Translations under genes and position numbers: made by a program
The notes under the pieces: generated by a model
Database searches by the model: none
What the model saw: the letters and a program-made list of their open reading frames with translations, nothing else
What the model was told of the DNA's origin: nothing
Source: Bacillus sp. NTK074B
GTDB lineage: Bacteria > Bacillota > Bacilli > Bacillales > Bacillaceae_B
Assembly (NCBI RefSeq): GCF_017303375.1
Contig: NZ_JAFKOH010000004.1
Span: 124,001-188,000 of the forward strand
Direction of reading: 5' to 3'
DNA length: 64,000 nucleotides
In this document: piece after piece, positions 51,438 through 61,333 of the stretch
Layout of the letters: every line of letters begins with the position of its first letter
Position numbering within the stretch: position 1 is the stretch's first letter

Positions 51438-52954
51438 TCTTCCTGGTATGAACTGATTGCTTCGTATTCCTCTTCCAGTAAACGCGGAACACGGATGAAG
51501 ATCGGCATCAGCTTCGTATAGGCTTCCGTCGCTTTGGGATCCGGCTGATGAGAATGAACGGATCCTACCATCTCTTTCACTTCTTCAAGAGAATCGATCA
51601 TACCGTTTCCATACATACCAAGAACCACGGCTCCAAGACAAGAGCTTTCGAAGCTTTCCGGCACTTCCACTTCTTGATCGAATACGTCGGCAAGCATCTG
51701 GCGCCACAGTTTAGAACGGGCAAATCCACCGGTTGCCTGTACCCGTTTCGGCGTGCCGATTAATTCCTCCAGGGCGAGGAGCACACTGTATAAGTTCATG
51801 ACGATCCCTTCAAGGACCGCACGTATCATATGCTCTTTTTTGTGATGCATTCCAAGCCCGAAGAATGATCCCCGCGCTTTCGCGTTCCAGAGGGGAGCAC
51901 GTTCTCCCGCCATATAAGGGTGGAAGAGAAGTCCTTCAGATCCCGGCTCCACTTTGGAAGCAATGTCCGTGAGCACTTCATAAGGATCCTTCCCTAATCG
52001 CTTCGCCACTTCGACTTCTCCTGAAGCAAGTTCGTCACGGACCCACCTGAAGATCATTCCGCCATTGTTCACAGGTCCTCCGATCACCCAATGATGATCC
52101 GTCAAGGCATAGCAGAATATACGGCCTTTCGGATCTGTCACTGGACGGTCGGTCACGGCTCGGATCGCCCCACTCGTCCCGATCGTCACAGCCACCACGC
52201 CAGGTTCTATGGCATTCACGCCAAGATTTGATAGAACTCCGTCACTTGCTCCAACAACAAATGGTATATCAGCAGGCAATCCTAGCATTTCTGTATATTC
52301 GGACTTTAACCCTACCAGCCTTTCAGTTGTAGAAACCGGAATCGAAAGCTGATCCTTCGCTACACCTGCCACTTTCAGGGCTTCTTCATCCCATTCCAGG
52401 TTTTCCAAATGGAACATCCCTGTTGCAGACGCGATGGAGTAATCGATGACATATTTACCGAACAAGCGATGGAAGACAAACTCCTTAATCGAAATGAATT
52501 TTGCAGCTTTCCCAAACAATTCCGGTTTCTCATCCTTCAGCCAGGCAAGCTTCACAAGAGGTGACATCGGATGGATCGGGGTGCCGGTTCTTCTATAGAT
52601 TTCTAATCCGTTCATTTCTCTCTTTATTTTTTCCGCCCATGCAGCACTGCGGTTATCCGCCCAGGTAATGGAAGGGGTCAAAGGTTGATCATTCTCATCC
52701 ACAAGGATCAAACTGTGCATAGCAGAGCTGAATGACACAAACGAGATCGTTTCTTTCGTACTCACAGCCACTTCCTTGATGCACTTCATGACCGCCTGAA
52801 AGATTTCCTCAGGGTCCTGTTCAGCCGTCCCCGGCGTCGGTGTATGTAATGGATATTCGATCCCATGACGATGGATCGCTTTTCCTTGTTTATTAAAAAG
52901 TACCGCTTTAGTACTTGTGGTTCCGATATCGACACCAATCATGAATTCTGACAT
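51431..52954 (-). CDS. gntK: Gluconokinase (FGGY family)
   Basis: A 507-residue cytoplasmic kinase making 6-phosphogluconate from gluconate and ATP. The N-terminal phosphate loop GVDIGTTSTKAVLF and the second phosphate motif GTSGAIR are present, and a conserved GGFARSKLWRQMLADVF lies near the C-terminus. It is followed upstream by gntP in the same direction, the usual pairing. GAGGAACGAAG precedes ATG. Confidence 0.94.
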   Translation of the reverse strand: MSEFMIGVDIGTTSTKAVLFNKQGKAIHRHGIEYPLHTPTPGTAEQDPEEIFQAVMKCIKEVAVSTKETISFVSFSSAMHSLILVDENDQPLTPSITWADNRSAAWAEKIKREMNGLEIYRRTGTPIHPMSPLVKLAWLKDEKPELFGKAAKFISIKEFVFHRLFGKYVIDYSIASATGMFHLENLEWDEEALKVAGVAKDQLSIPVSTTERLVGLKSEYTEMLGLPADIPFVVGASDGVLSNLGVNAIEPGVVAVTIGTSGAIRAVTDRPVTDPKGRIFCYALTDHHWVIGGPVNNGGMIFRWVRDELASGEVEVAKRLGKDPYEVLTDIASKVEPGSEGLLFHPYMAGERAPLWNAKARGSFFGLGMHHKKEHMIRAVLEGIVMNLYSVLLALEELIGTPKRVQATGGFARSKLWRQMLADVFDQEVEVPESFESSCLGAVVLGMYGNGMIDSLEEVKEMVGSVHSHQPDPKATEAYTKLMPIFIRVPRLLEEEYEAISSYQEES

Positions 52955-53032
52955 CTTCGTTCCTCCTAAATAAATAGAGAAAAGGAAGAAGCGACATGGC
53001 TCTTCCCTCTTCTGCTATTATTCTATCCTATT

Positions 53033-54376
53033 TTAGCCAATGAATATTCCTAAAATGAACACCACTCCGAATCCTACGAATCCGATAAGCGTTTCCATCA
53101 CTGTCCATGATTTTAACGTATCTTTCACATCTAATCCAAAGTAACGGTTCACTAACCAGAATCCGCTGTCATTCACATGGGAGAAGACCGTCGCTCCAGA
53201 TGCAATGGCGATAACCATCAGTCCAAGAACAGGTCCCTCCATGCCCAATGTTTCAATAAGCGGGCTCATCAATCCTGCTGCTGTAACCATAGAAACAGTC
53301 GCTGATCCTTGAGCGACACGAACAACCATGGCAATCAAGAAGGCAAGGGCGATCGGCGGCAGGCTGGAACCAGCCATCATATTTCCTAGTACTTCCCCAA
53401 CACCTGAGTCGATCAATACTTGCTTGAATACTCCACCGGCACCTGTAACTAGGATGATGATCCCAGCAGGCTCAAGTGCTTTCGTTGCAATTTCCTGTAC
53501 TTCCTGGCGGGAATATCCGCGCTTCGTTCCTAATAGAACGAACGTCAACAATGTTGCAATCGTTAAGGCTACGAATGGATGTCCTAAGAAAGTCAGGATG
53601 GAACGAACCATGTTTCCTTCATCCAGGATAACACCCGAAAGCGTATTCAATAAGATCAATACTAATGGGATCGAAATAAGAGAAGCAATCAGAGCGAAAC
53701 TTGGAAGCTCTTTGTCGTACTCCATTTCTTCCGCCTGCATATATTCCGGTACCACTGCGTGAATTCGTTTCGAAATCCATTTTGCAAAAAGTGGACCTGC
53801 GATGATCATGGAAGGAACCCCCGCGATGGCACCAAACAGGATGACCCATCCAAGGTCTGCCCCGATCAAGTCCGCAACCGCAATCGGCCCCGGAGTCGGA
53901 GGGATGAAACTGTGTGTAACGGCAAGACCTGCAAGCAACGGAATTCCGTAGTATAGCAGTGACTTTCCAGTTTTACGTGCCAACCCATACACGATTGGTA
54001 CAAGAATGATGAATCCTACATCAAAGAATACGGGAATGGCGACTAGGAAACCTGTAATACCAAGGGACCATTGTGCTTTATCTTCCCCAAATTTATTAAT
54101 CAGCGTCTGGGCAAGTCGTTCCGCTCCTCCTGACACTTCAAGCATACGACCGAACATCGCGCCTAATCCAACGACAACGGCGACAAATCCGAGGGTCCCG
54201 CCCATACCGCTCTGAATCGAGGCAACCACTTCCTGCAAAGGCATTCCAGCGGCGATCCCTACGATTAAACTCACTAATAATAGGGCAACAAAAGCGTGAA
54301 GCTTTGTTTTAATTACTAAAAATAAAAGAAGAAAAATTCCGGCAAGTGCCACTAAAATAAGCATTTGATCTGACAT
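53033..54376 (-). CDS. gntP: Gluconate permease GntP
   Basis: A 447-residue gluconate:H+ symporter with about twelve helices. The family pattern is visible in GLGAMFGRMLEVSGGAERLAQTL, FIPPTPGPIAVADLIGADLGWV and HVNDSGFWLVNRYF. First gene of the gnt operon; divergent from the RpiR regulator gene. Terminator placed after gntK. Confidence 0.93.
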   Translation of the reverse strand: MSDQMLILVALAGIFLLLFLVIKTKLHAFVALLLVSLIVGIAAGMPLQEVVASIQSGMGGTLGFVAVVVGLGAMFGRMLEVSGGAERLAQTLINKFGEDKAQWSLGITGFLVAIPVFFDVGFIILVPIVYGLARKTGKSLLYYGIPLLAGLAVTHSFIPPTPGPIAVADLIGADLGWVILFGAIAGVPSMIIAGPLFAKWISKRIHAVVPEYMQAEEMEYDKELPSFALIASLISIPLVLILLNTLSGVILDEGNMVRSILTFLGHPFVALTIATLLTFVLLGTKRGYSRQEVQEIATKALEPAGIIILVTGAGGVFKQVLIDSGVGEVLGNMMAGSSLPPIALAFLIAMVVRVAQGSATVSMVTAAGLMSPLIETLGMEGPVLGLMVIAIASGATVFSHVNDSGFWLVNRYFGLDVKDTLKSWTVMETLIGFVGFGVVFILGIFIG

Positions 54377-54463
54377 TGTGTATCCCTACCTTTCTTTCGT
54401 CACGGCAGCCCTGCTGCCCATTTTTTATAACGGTTGATCCTGACTTCCTGTAGAGGGTAAATA

Positions 54464-54476
54464 GTAAAGCGTTTAC
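54464..54476. promoter_or_regulatory. Candidate cre-like site upstream of gntP
   Basis: GTAAAGCGTTTAC, near-palindromic around CG, about 90 bases upstream of gntP. It has two mismatches to the CcpA cre consensus. Plausible for carbon catabolite repression of gluconate use. Confidence 0.45.
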
Positions 54477-54547
54477 AAAACACTCTATGTATCTACGACT
54501 CTCTAAATAATTGAAGAGAATCGCCTTTTTTCAATCAAAACCATCAG

Positions 54548-54560
54548 GAAAATTATTTTC
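54548..54560. promoter_or_regulatory. Candidate RpiR operator
   Basis: GAAAATTATTTTC, an odd palindrome of 13 bases in the divergent gntP-rpiR region. Related A/T-rich words AGAAATTATTTTT (54608) and GAAAAATATTTTTT (minus strand near 54580) are close by. RpiR proteins often bind GAAA...TTTC sites; assignment is tentative. Confidence 0.5.
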
Positions 54561-54677
54561 TACCTAACTCTATTATAAAAAATATTTTTCCTTTTGCAAC
54601 CGTTTTCAGAAATTATTTTTATTTTTCTATAAATCTTGTATAATAAAACTACGAAAACCCTTACAGGAGTGGTGTCT

Positions 54678-55529
54678 ATGAGTCAACATCAACATTGTTT
54701 AGCAAGTATCCGTTCCCACTATCCCCAATTCAGTGTGACGGAGAAAAAAATTGCCGATTATATCCTTGAAAATCCAAATGAGATCATCCATTCCACGATT
54801 AATGGACTGGCCGAAGACTTGGGAGTTGCCGACTCTACTGTTTTCCGTTTTTGTAAACGCATCGGTTTCAAAGGATATCAGGCAATGAAAATTGCCCTTG
54901 CTTCAGAAATCGTCACTGGACTTAAAGATATCCACGAACGGATCAATGAAGGTGATACAGCACAGACAATTGCCACCAAAGTCTTCAGATCCAATGTTAA
55001 AACGATAGAAGACACATTAATGGTGGTTGATGAGAAGAAGCTTTTGAAAGCTGTAGATATGATGAATGGCGCCCGTTCCATTGAATTCTTCGGCAGTGGC
55101 GGATCCGGTGTCATCGCCCTTGACGCTTATCATAAGTTCATCCGGACCGGATTACGTGTTCATGCCGCAAGCGACAGTCACATTCAGCTTATGACGGCTT
55201 CCCAGATGACGAGTGACGATTGTGCTGTGTTCATATCCCACTCAGGTTCGACGAAGGATATCCTGCAGGTTCTCGACATCGTCAAAGAAACCGGGGCAAA
55301 GACCATCTGTATTACCAATTTCGCCAAGTCCCCATTAAGTCAAAGAGTCGATACGTCACTCTTCACCGTTTCCGAAGAAACCGATTATCGCTCAGAGGCC
55401 TTATCTTCCCGCATTGCCCAGTTAACATTGATTGATGCCCTATATGTCAATTTAATGATGAGACGGGAAGCGGAAGGACAGGATGCGCTTAGAAAGATGA
55501 GGAAGGCCATTTCGGTTAAAAGGCTGTAA
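54678..55529 (+). CDS. MurR/RpiR family transcriptional regulator (gluconate)
   Basis: A 283-residue regulator. The N-terminal HTH covers FSVTEKKIADYILENPNEIIHSTINGLAEDLGVADSTVFRFCKRIGFKGYQAMK; the C-terminal SIS domain covers ARSIEFFGSGGSGVIALDAYHKF and ISHSGSTKDILQVLDIVK, which senses phosphosugars. Divergent from gntP-gntK, so 6-phosphogluconate is a likely effector (inference). AGGAG before the ATG at 54678 selects this start over an upstream ATG. Confidence 0.92.
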   Translation: MSQHQHCLASIRSHYPQFSVTEKKIADYILENPNEIIHSTINGLAEDLGVADSTVFRFCKRIGFKGYQAMKIALASEIVTGLKDIHERINEGDTAQTIATKVFRSNVKTIEDTLMVVDEKKLLKAVDMMNGARSIEFFGSGGSGVIALDAYHKFIRTGLRVHAASDSHIQLMTASQMTSDDCAVFISHSGSTKDILQVLDIVKETGAKTICITNFAKSPLSQRVDTSLFTVSEETDYRSEALSSRIAQLTLIDALYVNLMMRREAEGQDALRKMRKAISVKRL

Positions 55530-55532
55530 AAA

Positions 55533-55567
55533 AAAGGTTGACCAGTGTGAACTGATCAACCTTTTTC
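55533..55567. terminator. Terminator between convergent genes
   Basis: AAAAAGGTTGA and TCAACCTTTTT form the outer stem; it separates the RpiR gene (stop 55529) from the aminotransferase gene (stop 55571). Confidence 0.78.
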
Positions 55568-55570
55568 ACT

Positions 55571-56893
55571 TTAATCAAGATGACTCATCAGCGATGCTCC
55601 ATACTCCGTCAACGCTTCGTCCAGCATTTGAAGACCGGCGTCAATTTGATCTTTTGTAACGGTAAGAGGAGGAATCATCCGGATCACTTCGGAGTGGTTT
55701 CCGCATAGGTAAAATAAAACCCCTTTTTCCAGAGCCCGGTCAAGGATGTCCATCAGTCCCTCCTGATTCGGTCCCCCTGTTTGGGGATGAACGATTTCGA
55801 TTCCGATCATCAACCCCACCGCCCGGATGCTTCCAATCACAGGGTGTTTCTCCTGCAAATGCTCGAGCTTCGAAACGGCGTAAGCCCCCATCGTCTTCGT
55901 ATTATCCAGGAGGTTTTCCTCTTTCATGACTTCTAAGGTGGCAAGACCGGCAGAGCAGGCAATCGGATTCCCTCCAAAAGTGGTTCCATGACTTCCAAGA
56001 GGCCATTGTTTCATCAGTTTATTGGATGCGACCGTTGCACTCAGGGGGAGCCCCGAGGCAATACCTTTTGCAATCGCCATGATATCAGGCGTCACCTCGA
56101 AGGTTTGTGCGGCAAACCAATTCCCGGTACGGCCGAATCCAGTTTGAACTTCATCAAAAATCAATAAAATACCGTGGCGATCACAAATCTCCCTTACCTT
56201 CTTAAGCCACACCTTCGGAGGGACAATATATCCGCCTTCCCCCAGTACGGGTTCTAAAATGACACAGGCCACTTCTTCAGGGGTTACCTGATGATTAAAA
56301 AGCGTTTCAAAATCCTTTTCAAGCTTTTCGACAACATACCGGGCCGAGTCCTCTCCCTCCCGGCACTCCCGTTCGTTTGCATATGGAATCTGATACGTTA
56401 ATCCTGAAGGCTGCATAAACTTTCGGTACTTGCTTTTCGAAGTCGTAACACTGAGGGCACCCAATGAGCGACCGTGAAAACATCCGGTAAAGGAAATGAC
56501 ATAAGGACGTTTTGTCACGTATTTTGCGAGCTTGATAGCTCCCTCGATGGCTTCCGTTCCACTATTGGCAAAGAAGAAGCTGTCCAGGTCCCCTGGAAGG
56601 ATCTCCGCCAATTCATCCGCCAGCCGAAGAATCGATTCATACATGATGACCCCGGAAGGCCCATGCATTAACCCGTCAGCTGCATCTTTGATCGCCTGTA
56701 CGATTTTCGGGTGGCGATGCCCCACATTCGTCACGGCGATTCCAGATGTAAAATCAAGATACTTCCTTCCGTCAAGTCCGTAGTAGTAACAGCCCTCTTC
56801 TTTCACTACGGGTAAATTCGGATGATCCTTAGCCATACTTGGTGCCAAACGGTCCGGCATGCGCTCTATAAGCTGTTCAAACGTTCGTTCCAT
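55571..56893 (-). CDS. Class III pyridoxal-phosphate aminotransferase (4-aminobutyrate type)
   Basis: A 440-residue aminotransferase using an omega-amino acid and 2-oxoglutarate or pyruvate. The cofactor lysine K276 is in AIAKGIASG, the cofactor aspartate D247 in [13 protein letters not shown], and ANSGTEA binds phosphate. Such enzymes include GABA, beta-alanine and ornithine/acetylornithine types, so the substrate is not decided. ATG at 56893 follows GGGGGT by 6 bases; an upstream ATG has its own AAAGG too close. It is the second gene of a sigma-54-controlled operon after a YjiH transporter. Confidence 0.88.
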   Translation of the reverse strand: MERTFEQLIERMPDRLAPSMAKDHPNLPVVKEEGCYYYGLDGRKYLDFTSGIAVTNVGHRHPKIVQAIKDAADGLMHGPSGVIMYESILRLADELAEILPGDLDSFFFANSGTEAIEGAIKLAKYVTKRPYVISFTGCFHGRSLGALSVTTSKSKYRKFMQPSGLTYQIPYANERECREGEDSARYVVEKLEKDFETLFNHQVTPEEVACVILEPVLGEGGYIVPPKVWLKKVREICDRHGILLIFDEVQTGFGRTGNWFAAQTFEVTPDIMAIAKGIASGLPLSATVASNKLMKQWPLGSHGTTFGGNPIACSAGLATLEVMKEENLLDNTKTMGAYAVSKLEHLQEKHPVIGSIRAVGLMIGIEIVHPQTGGPNQEGLMDILDRALEKGVLFYLCGNHSEVIRMIPPLTVTKDQIDAGLQMLDEALTEYGASLMSHLD

Positions 56894-56936
56894 TTTTAGT
56901 ACCCCCATATCCTTTTTTGTATAAATCGTCGAGGCT

Positions 56937-58319
56937 TTACATAAAGAAGAAATGCGCCAGTAACGCTACGATCGGCAACGTAATGATCGTACGCTGGATA
57001 AAGATGATAAACAGATCCAGGAAGCTGATGGGAATTTTAGATTTGATCAATAGTATCCCGATCTCGGACATGTAGATTAATTGAGTAAGAGACATAGCAG
57101 CAATCACGAATCTCGTTAACTCACTCTCAATGCCGCTCCCTACCACAGCTGGCAGGAACATATCGGCAAACCCGACGATCATCGCAGGGGCAGCATCCGC
57201 AGCCTGCGGGATTTGCAGGAGCTCGAGGAATGGAACGACTGGATAGGCCATGATATTGAATACCGGTGTATATTCAGCAACGACCAAGGCCAGTGTTCCA
57301 AGGGCCATCACAAGGGGAATGAGACCGAACCAGATATCCAATACGTTCTGCAATCCTTTTTTGGTCACTTCCCCGACACTTTTCACTTCGGATGCTTTTT
57401 CTACAGCTTTTTCAAAGCCCCACTGAAGGCGGGAAACATCATCAGGCACCGTTTCAGAAATCTGCATGCCCACAGGCTCATAATACGTGTCTTTTTTGCG
57501 TGAAAGAGGTGGAATCCTCGGACAGATCACGGCGGCTGCGATGCCGGCGATCACGACCGTACCGTATAACTGAACAAACATTGATTCCAATCCTATGAAA
57601 CTGACAATCACGAGACTAAAGGCAATGGATGCAACCGAGAAGTTCGTTGCAATCACTGCCGCTTCGCGTTTTGTATAGTACCCCTCTTCAAATTGTTTCG
57701 TTGTAATGAGAACACCAACCGTCCCGCTTCCCATCCAGGAGGCAAGGGCATCGATGGACGATCTGCCCGGCAGCTGGAATAAAGGCTTCATGATCTTTTG
57801 AAGCAGCGTCCCGAAGAAATCCATCAGGCCAAAGTCTAAAAGCAATGGCATCAAGAGCCCCGCAAACAGGAACCAGGTCGTCAAGACGGGAACTAACGAA
57901 TACAGGACCGTTCCACCCGTATAGTCTGATATAATCCACTCCGGACCGATTCCATTGACGGTCATCACGGCAAAAACAGTACCGATGACACGTGTGGCAA
58001 TCCAGAAATAACCTACATCGAATAATCCTTTTAAGAATGATTGCTTCACAATCCATTGAGGTTTAAACATTTTCGTATAAATGGCCATCAAAGCCGATAG
58101 ACCAAAAATGACTGTCATGAATAATGGCAATATACCTTCGAACATCCCTTGAAAATAAGAAGCGAATATTCCGACCCCGATGGTCATATTCCCTTCATAG
58201 GTAACAGGGATCAAAAACAACAACACCCCTATGAAGGAAGGAATGATAAACTTCATCGCTTCTTTTAGCGGTCTAGACTGAGTTTGCAACTCACTTACAT
58301 TCGGTTTTCCTACTTCCAT
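56937..58319 (-). CDS. YjiH family (nucleoside-recognition-type) transporter
   Basis: A 460-residue membrane protein with about ten to twelve helices of the YjiH/Gate domain group. Visible features include the repeated gate segments ([37 protein letters not shown] and later [44 protein letters not shown]). Substrate unknown. The start at 58319 follows AAAGGGG by 9 bases. The gene lies just downstream of a -24/-12 promoter and directly before the aminotransferase, so it likely imports the aminotransferase substrate or a related amino compound. Confidence 0.82.
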   Translation of the reverse strand: MEVGKPNVSELQTQSRPLKEAMKFIIPSFIGVLLFLIPVTYEGNMTIGVGIFASYFQGMFEGILPLFMTVIFGLSALMAIYTKMFKPQWIVKQSFLKGLFDVGYFWIATRVIGTVFAVMTVNGIGPEWIISDYTGGTVLYSLVPVLTTWFLFAGLLMPLLLDFGLMDFFGTLLQKIMKPLFQLPGRSSIDALASWMGSGTVGVLITTKQFEEGYYTKREAAVIATNFSVASIAFSLVIVSFIGLESMFVQLYGTVVIAGIAAAVICPRIPPLSRKKDTYYEPVGMQISETVPDDVSRLQWGFEKAVEKASEVKSVGEVTKKGLQNVLDIWFGLIPLVMALGTLALVVAEYTPVFNIMAYPVVPFLELLQIPQAADAAPAMIVGFADMFLPAVVGSGIESELTRFVIAAMSLTQLIYMSEIGILLIKSKIPISFLDLFIIFIQRTIITLPIVALLAHFFFM

Positions 58320-58414
58320 TGTCACACACCCCTTTGAAATTTTTATCCAATGACTGTGAAGCTGAAACGGCCCGCTCCCCCTTTATACGTTTCTAAGTCG
58401 ATTCACCTTAATAC

Positions 58415-58432
58415 TTGCAAGTATCATGCCAA
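58415..58432 (-). promoter_or_regulatory. Sigma-54 (-24/-12) promoter for the YjiH-aminotransferase operon
   Basis: Read leftwards, TTGGCATGATACTTGCAA fits the consensus (TGGCAC-N5-TTGCA) with one base change, and GG and GC are exactly 10 bases apart. It lies between the stop of the sigma-54 activator gene (58436) and the YjiH gene start (58319). Confidence 0.9.
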
Positions 58433-58435
58433 TTT

Positions 58436-59815
58436 TTATTTTATTTTGTATTTTTTAAGTTTTCTGACGACAGAAGGTTGACTGATCCCTAAACTTTGCG
58501 CCATTTGAGTTGTTGTCTTATGCTTGTCCCTCGCTTTCTTCAGCACCTGTTCTTCTACCGCTTCTAAGATGTCTGTTAACGATTGACCTTCATGGGCAAG
58601 TCCTGACAAATGACCACTCTGTTGTATGTATTGACCCGGCAGATTTTCCATTTCGATTAACTGCTTAGAAGAGGTTACAATGAGCCTCTCAATCACATTC
58701 ATTAACTCCCTCACATTCCCTTTCCACTCCTGAATCAACAGCTGGTGAACCACTGCTTCATCCACCGTCCTCTGCCTTTGATATTTCTCACAAAAATAGT
58801 TCACAAAGTAATCGATCAACGTAATAATATCCGATGTCCTCTCCCTAAGAGGCGGAATGGTAATGGGCACTACATTCAGACGAAAGAACAAATCCTGCCT
58901 GAACTCCCTCTTCTCTATCGCCACCTCCAAATCCCTGTTCGTCGCTGCCAGGACCCGAAAGTCCACCTTCCTTTGCTTCGTTCCACCAACCCGGTAAAAT
59001 TGTTTCTCCTGTACGAACTTCAGGATTTTCACTTGATTTGATTGAGATAGTTCACCGATTTCATCAAGAAAAAGAGTCCCTCCTTCTGCAAGTTCGGCTA
59101 ATCCTACCTTCCCTTTACGATCCGCTCCAGTGAAAGAACCGGGCTCATACCCGAAGAATTCAGCTTCAAATAAGGACTCTGGTATAGCCCCGCAATTGAC
59201 CTCTATGAAAGGCCCCATCTTTCTTTGACTTTTGTTATGAATGAATTTGGCGATATGGGACTTTCCAACACCTGATTCCCCCAGGAGCAGAACGTTCACA
59301 TCTACATCCGCCACTTGAAGCGCGACCTGAAGCACCCTTTTCATTTCATCGCTTGTTGCAGTGATTCCTTCAGAATAATAATGACGGCTCCTGAGAATTT
59401 CCAGCTCGCTTTTCACCCTTTCCATCTCGTCTTCCATATCCATTAAATATTTTTTCATATTCAATAATTCGGTTACATCATGTGAATAGCTTACGACCCG
59501 CACTAATTGTCCATCTTCATGAAAGACTGGAATGCCTGTAACAAGGAGTTTCTTGCCTTCTTTACTTGTTTGAACCAGCGTGACTTTCTTCTTCTCCTTT
59601 AAAACCAACGGAGTCAATAAAGGTGTGAAGATTCCTTCTTTTTCAAGATCATAAACGGATTTACCGATCATATCTTCCGACTTCACATTGTAGATACCAC
59701 CGGTTGCCTCACTGACTTTCAGAATGATCCCGTCTGTATTCGTCACTAAAATATCATCCTGCAGGGAATGAAGAATCGCTTCGTTTTCATTCCAAACTTT
59801 TTTCGCTTCAGTCAT
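58436..59815 (-). CDS. Sigma-54-dependent transcriptional activator with PAS sensor
   Basis: A 459-residue enhancer-binding protein. An N-terminal PAS-like domain (about 10-120) reads LQDDILVTNTDGIILKVSEATGGIYN. The AAA+ domain has Walker A GESGVGKS (179-186), and the sigma-54 contact loop is GSFTGA rather than GAFTGA (226-231). Walker B is GTLFLDEIGEL. The C-terminal Fis-type HTH is TTTQMAQSLGISQPSVVRKLKKYKI. GGGG 8 bases before ATG at 59815 selects the start. It most likely activates the promoter just beyond its own stop. Confidence 0.93.
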   Translation of the reverse strand: MTEAKKVWNENEAILHSLQDDILVTNTDGIILKVSEATGGIYNVKSEDMIGKSVYDLEKEGIFTPLLTPLVLKEKKKVTLVQTSKEGKKLLVTGIPVFHEDGQLVRVVSYSHDVTELLNMKKYLMDMEDEMERVKSELEILRSRHYYSEGITATSDEMKRVLQVALQVADVDVNVLLLGESGVGKSHIAKFIHNKSQRKMGPFIEVNCGAIPESLFEAEFFGYEPGSFTGADRKGKVGLAELAEGGTLFLDEIGELSQSNQVKILKFVQEKQFYRVGGTKQRKVDFRVLAATNRDLEVAIEKREFRQDLFFRLNVVPITIPPLRERTSDIITLIDYFVNYFCEKYQRQRTVDEAVVHQLLIQEWKGNVRELMNVIERLIVTSSKQLIEMENLPGQYIQQSGHLSGLAHEGQSLTDILEAVEEQVLKKARDKHKTTTQMAQSLGISQPSVVRKLKKYKIK

Positions 59816-59843
59816 CCAAGTCACCCCTTTAATTAGTATTGAA

Positions 59844-59950
59844 ATTATTCAATGATGAATAATCTTCACAAATTTTATTATATTAATCCATTTATACCAG
59901 ACTTTTTTGATTATTTATACACTTCTGAATAATTTATTCATAAATGAATA
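59844..59950. promoter_or_regulatory. Tandem TGAATA palindromes between the activator and kynU
   Basis: Three palindromes: ATTATTCA-ATGA-TGAATAAT (59844-59863), TGAATAATTTATTCA (59926-59940) and TATTCATAAATGAATA (59935-59950), the last two overlapping. TTGATT (59907) and TAATTT (59930) 17 bases apart could be a sigma-A promoter for kynU; the second palindrome would cover its -10. Which protein binds is unknown. Confidence 0.65.
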
Positions 59951-60028
59951 TTTTCTATCCAATAATTATTTTACTATTCAAATCATTTCGATTATCATTT
60001 GGGTAAGACTGTTGAAGGTGGGATTTGA

Positions 60029-61312
60029 ATGGTACATAAAGATGAATTAACCCTGGAACATGCCCGTGAGCTGGACAAACAGGACTCACTTGCTCCATTC
60101 CGCAACGAATTCTATTTAAAGGAAAATCACTATTATATGGACGGGAATTCTTTAGGACTGCTTTCGAAGCGGGCTGAGGAGGCATTGCTGACCTCTTTGA
60201 ATGATTGGAAAGAACATGGTATCGATGGGTGGATGGACGGTCAGGAGCCGTGGTTCTATTATTCCGAGAAACTTGGGGAGATGACTGCCCCTCTAGTGGG
60301 AGCAGAAGAGGAAGAGGTCATTGTGACAGGTTCCATCACGACGAATCTTCATCAATTACTCGCCACATTCTATCAACCTGCTGGAAAACGCACCAAGATT
60401 CTGGCAGATGAGCTGACTTTCCCCTCGGATATCTATGCAATTCAAAGCCAGCTGGAATTAAAGGGATATTCCCCAGACGACCATTTAATACAAGTGAAAA
60501 GCACAGACGGTTATACATTAAGAGAAGAGGACATTATCGGGCTTATGACGGATGAAATGGCTCTTATTCTATTACCGTCCGTTCTCTATCGAAGTGGACA
60601 GCTGCTGAATATCAAGCTATTGACGGCTGAAGCCCACAAACGTGGTATCGTCATCGGATTCGACCTTGCCCATTCCATCGGTGCCCTTCCCCACCAGCTG
60701 CATGAAGACGGGGTGGACTTTGCGGTTTGGTGCAATTACAAATACTTAAACAGCGGACCAGGTGGTGTAGGGGGATTATTCGTCCATAACCGGCATAGAG
60801 GGAAAAAGCCAGGTCTGTCCGGATGGTTCAGTTCCCGTAAGGAGGCACAGTTTGATATGGATCACCACTTGACGCACGCTGAATCAGCCGGGGCTTTTCA
60901 AATTGGCACGCCCCATATCCTGAGCAGTGCCCCCTTACTCGGTTCCCTCCAGTTGTTTGAGGAAGCCGGGATTCGGAATCTGAGAAGAAAATCCCTTTCT
61001 CTTACAAGATTCATGATGGACGTATTCCAACAGGAGCTTTCCGGATTTGGATTCACCCTTTGCAACCCTCTTGAAGATGATCGCCGGGGTGGTCATATCA
61101 GTTTAAAGCATGAGGAGGCAGCAAGAATTTGTAAAGCTTTGAAAGCAAACAGGGTGACGCCTGATTTCCGTTCACCTAACGTGATCCGTTTGGCTCCTGT
61201 CGCCCTCTATTCGTCCTACGAAGATGTATGGGTAACCGTTCAAATTCTGAAGGGAATCATGGAAAATGAAGAATATAAGCAGTTTGAAAATACGCGGAAT
61301 GTTGTTGCGTAA
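60029..61312 (+). CDS. kynU: Kynureninase
   Basis: A 427-residue PLP enzyme splitting kynurenine into anthranilate and alanine. The cofactor lysine is K238 in [12 protein letters not shown], with D212 in FDLAHSIGA binding the ring nitrogen. The start [19 protein letters not shown] is the usual family opening. GAAGGTGGG precedes ATG. It is followed by kynB 21 bases later, so both act on N-formylkynurenine degradation. No tryptophan 2,3-dioxygenase gene is in the window. Confidence 0.94.
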   Translation: MVHKDELTLEHARELDKQDSLAPFRNEFYLKENHYYMDGNSLGLLSKRAEEALLTSLNDWKEHGIDGWMDGQEPWFYYSEKLGEMTAPLVGAEEEEVIVTGSITTNLHQLLATFYQPAGKRTKILADELTFPSDIYAIQSQLELKGYSPDDHLIQVKSTDGYTLREEDIIGLMTDEMALILLPSVLYRSGQLLNIKLLTAEAHKRGIVIGFDLAHSIGALPHQLHEDGVDFAVWCNYKYLNSGPGGVGGLFVHNRHRGKKPGLSGWFSSRKEAQFDMDHHLTHAESAGAFQIGTPHILSSAPLLGSLQLFEEAGIRNLRRKSLSLTRFMMDVFQQELSGFGFTLCNPLEDDRRGGHISLKHEEAARICKALKANRVTPDFRSPNVIRLAPVALYSSYEDVWVTVQILKGIMENEEYKQFENTRNVVA

Positions 61313-61333
61313 CGCAGGAAGGATGGTGCAATC

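Noticed and set aside
51298-51492. 64-codon leftward frame beyond gntK
   Set aside because: It overlaps the gntK 3' end and its terminator; it is not supported by a ribosome-binding site.
54464-54476. A firm CcpA cre site for the gluconate operon
   Set aside because: Two mismatches to the consensus; kept only as a low-confidence candidate.
59998-60016. Possible sigma-54 promoter before kynU
   Set aside because: TTGGGTAAGACTGTTG has GG, but the -12 dinucleotide is TG, not GC, and it would overlap the ribosome-binding site.
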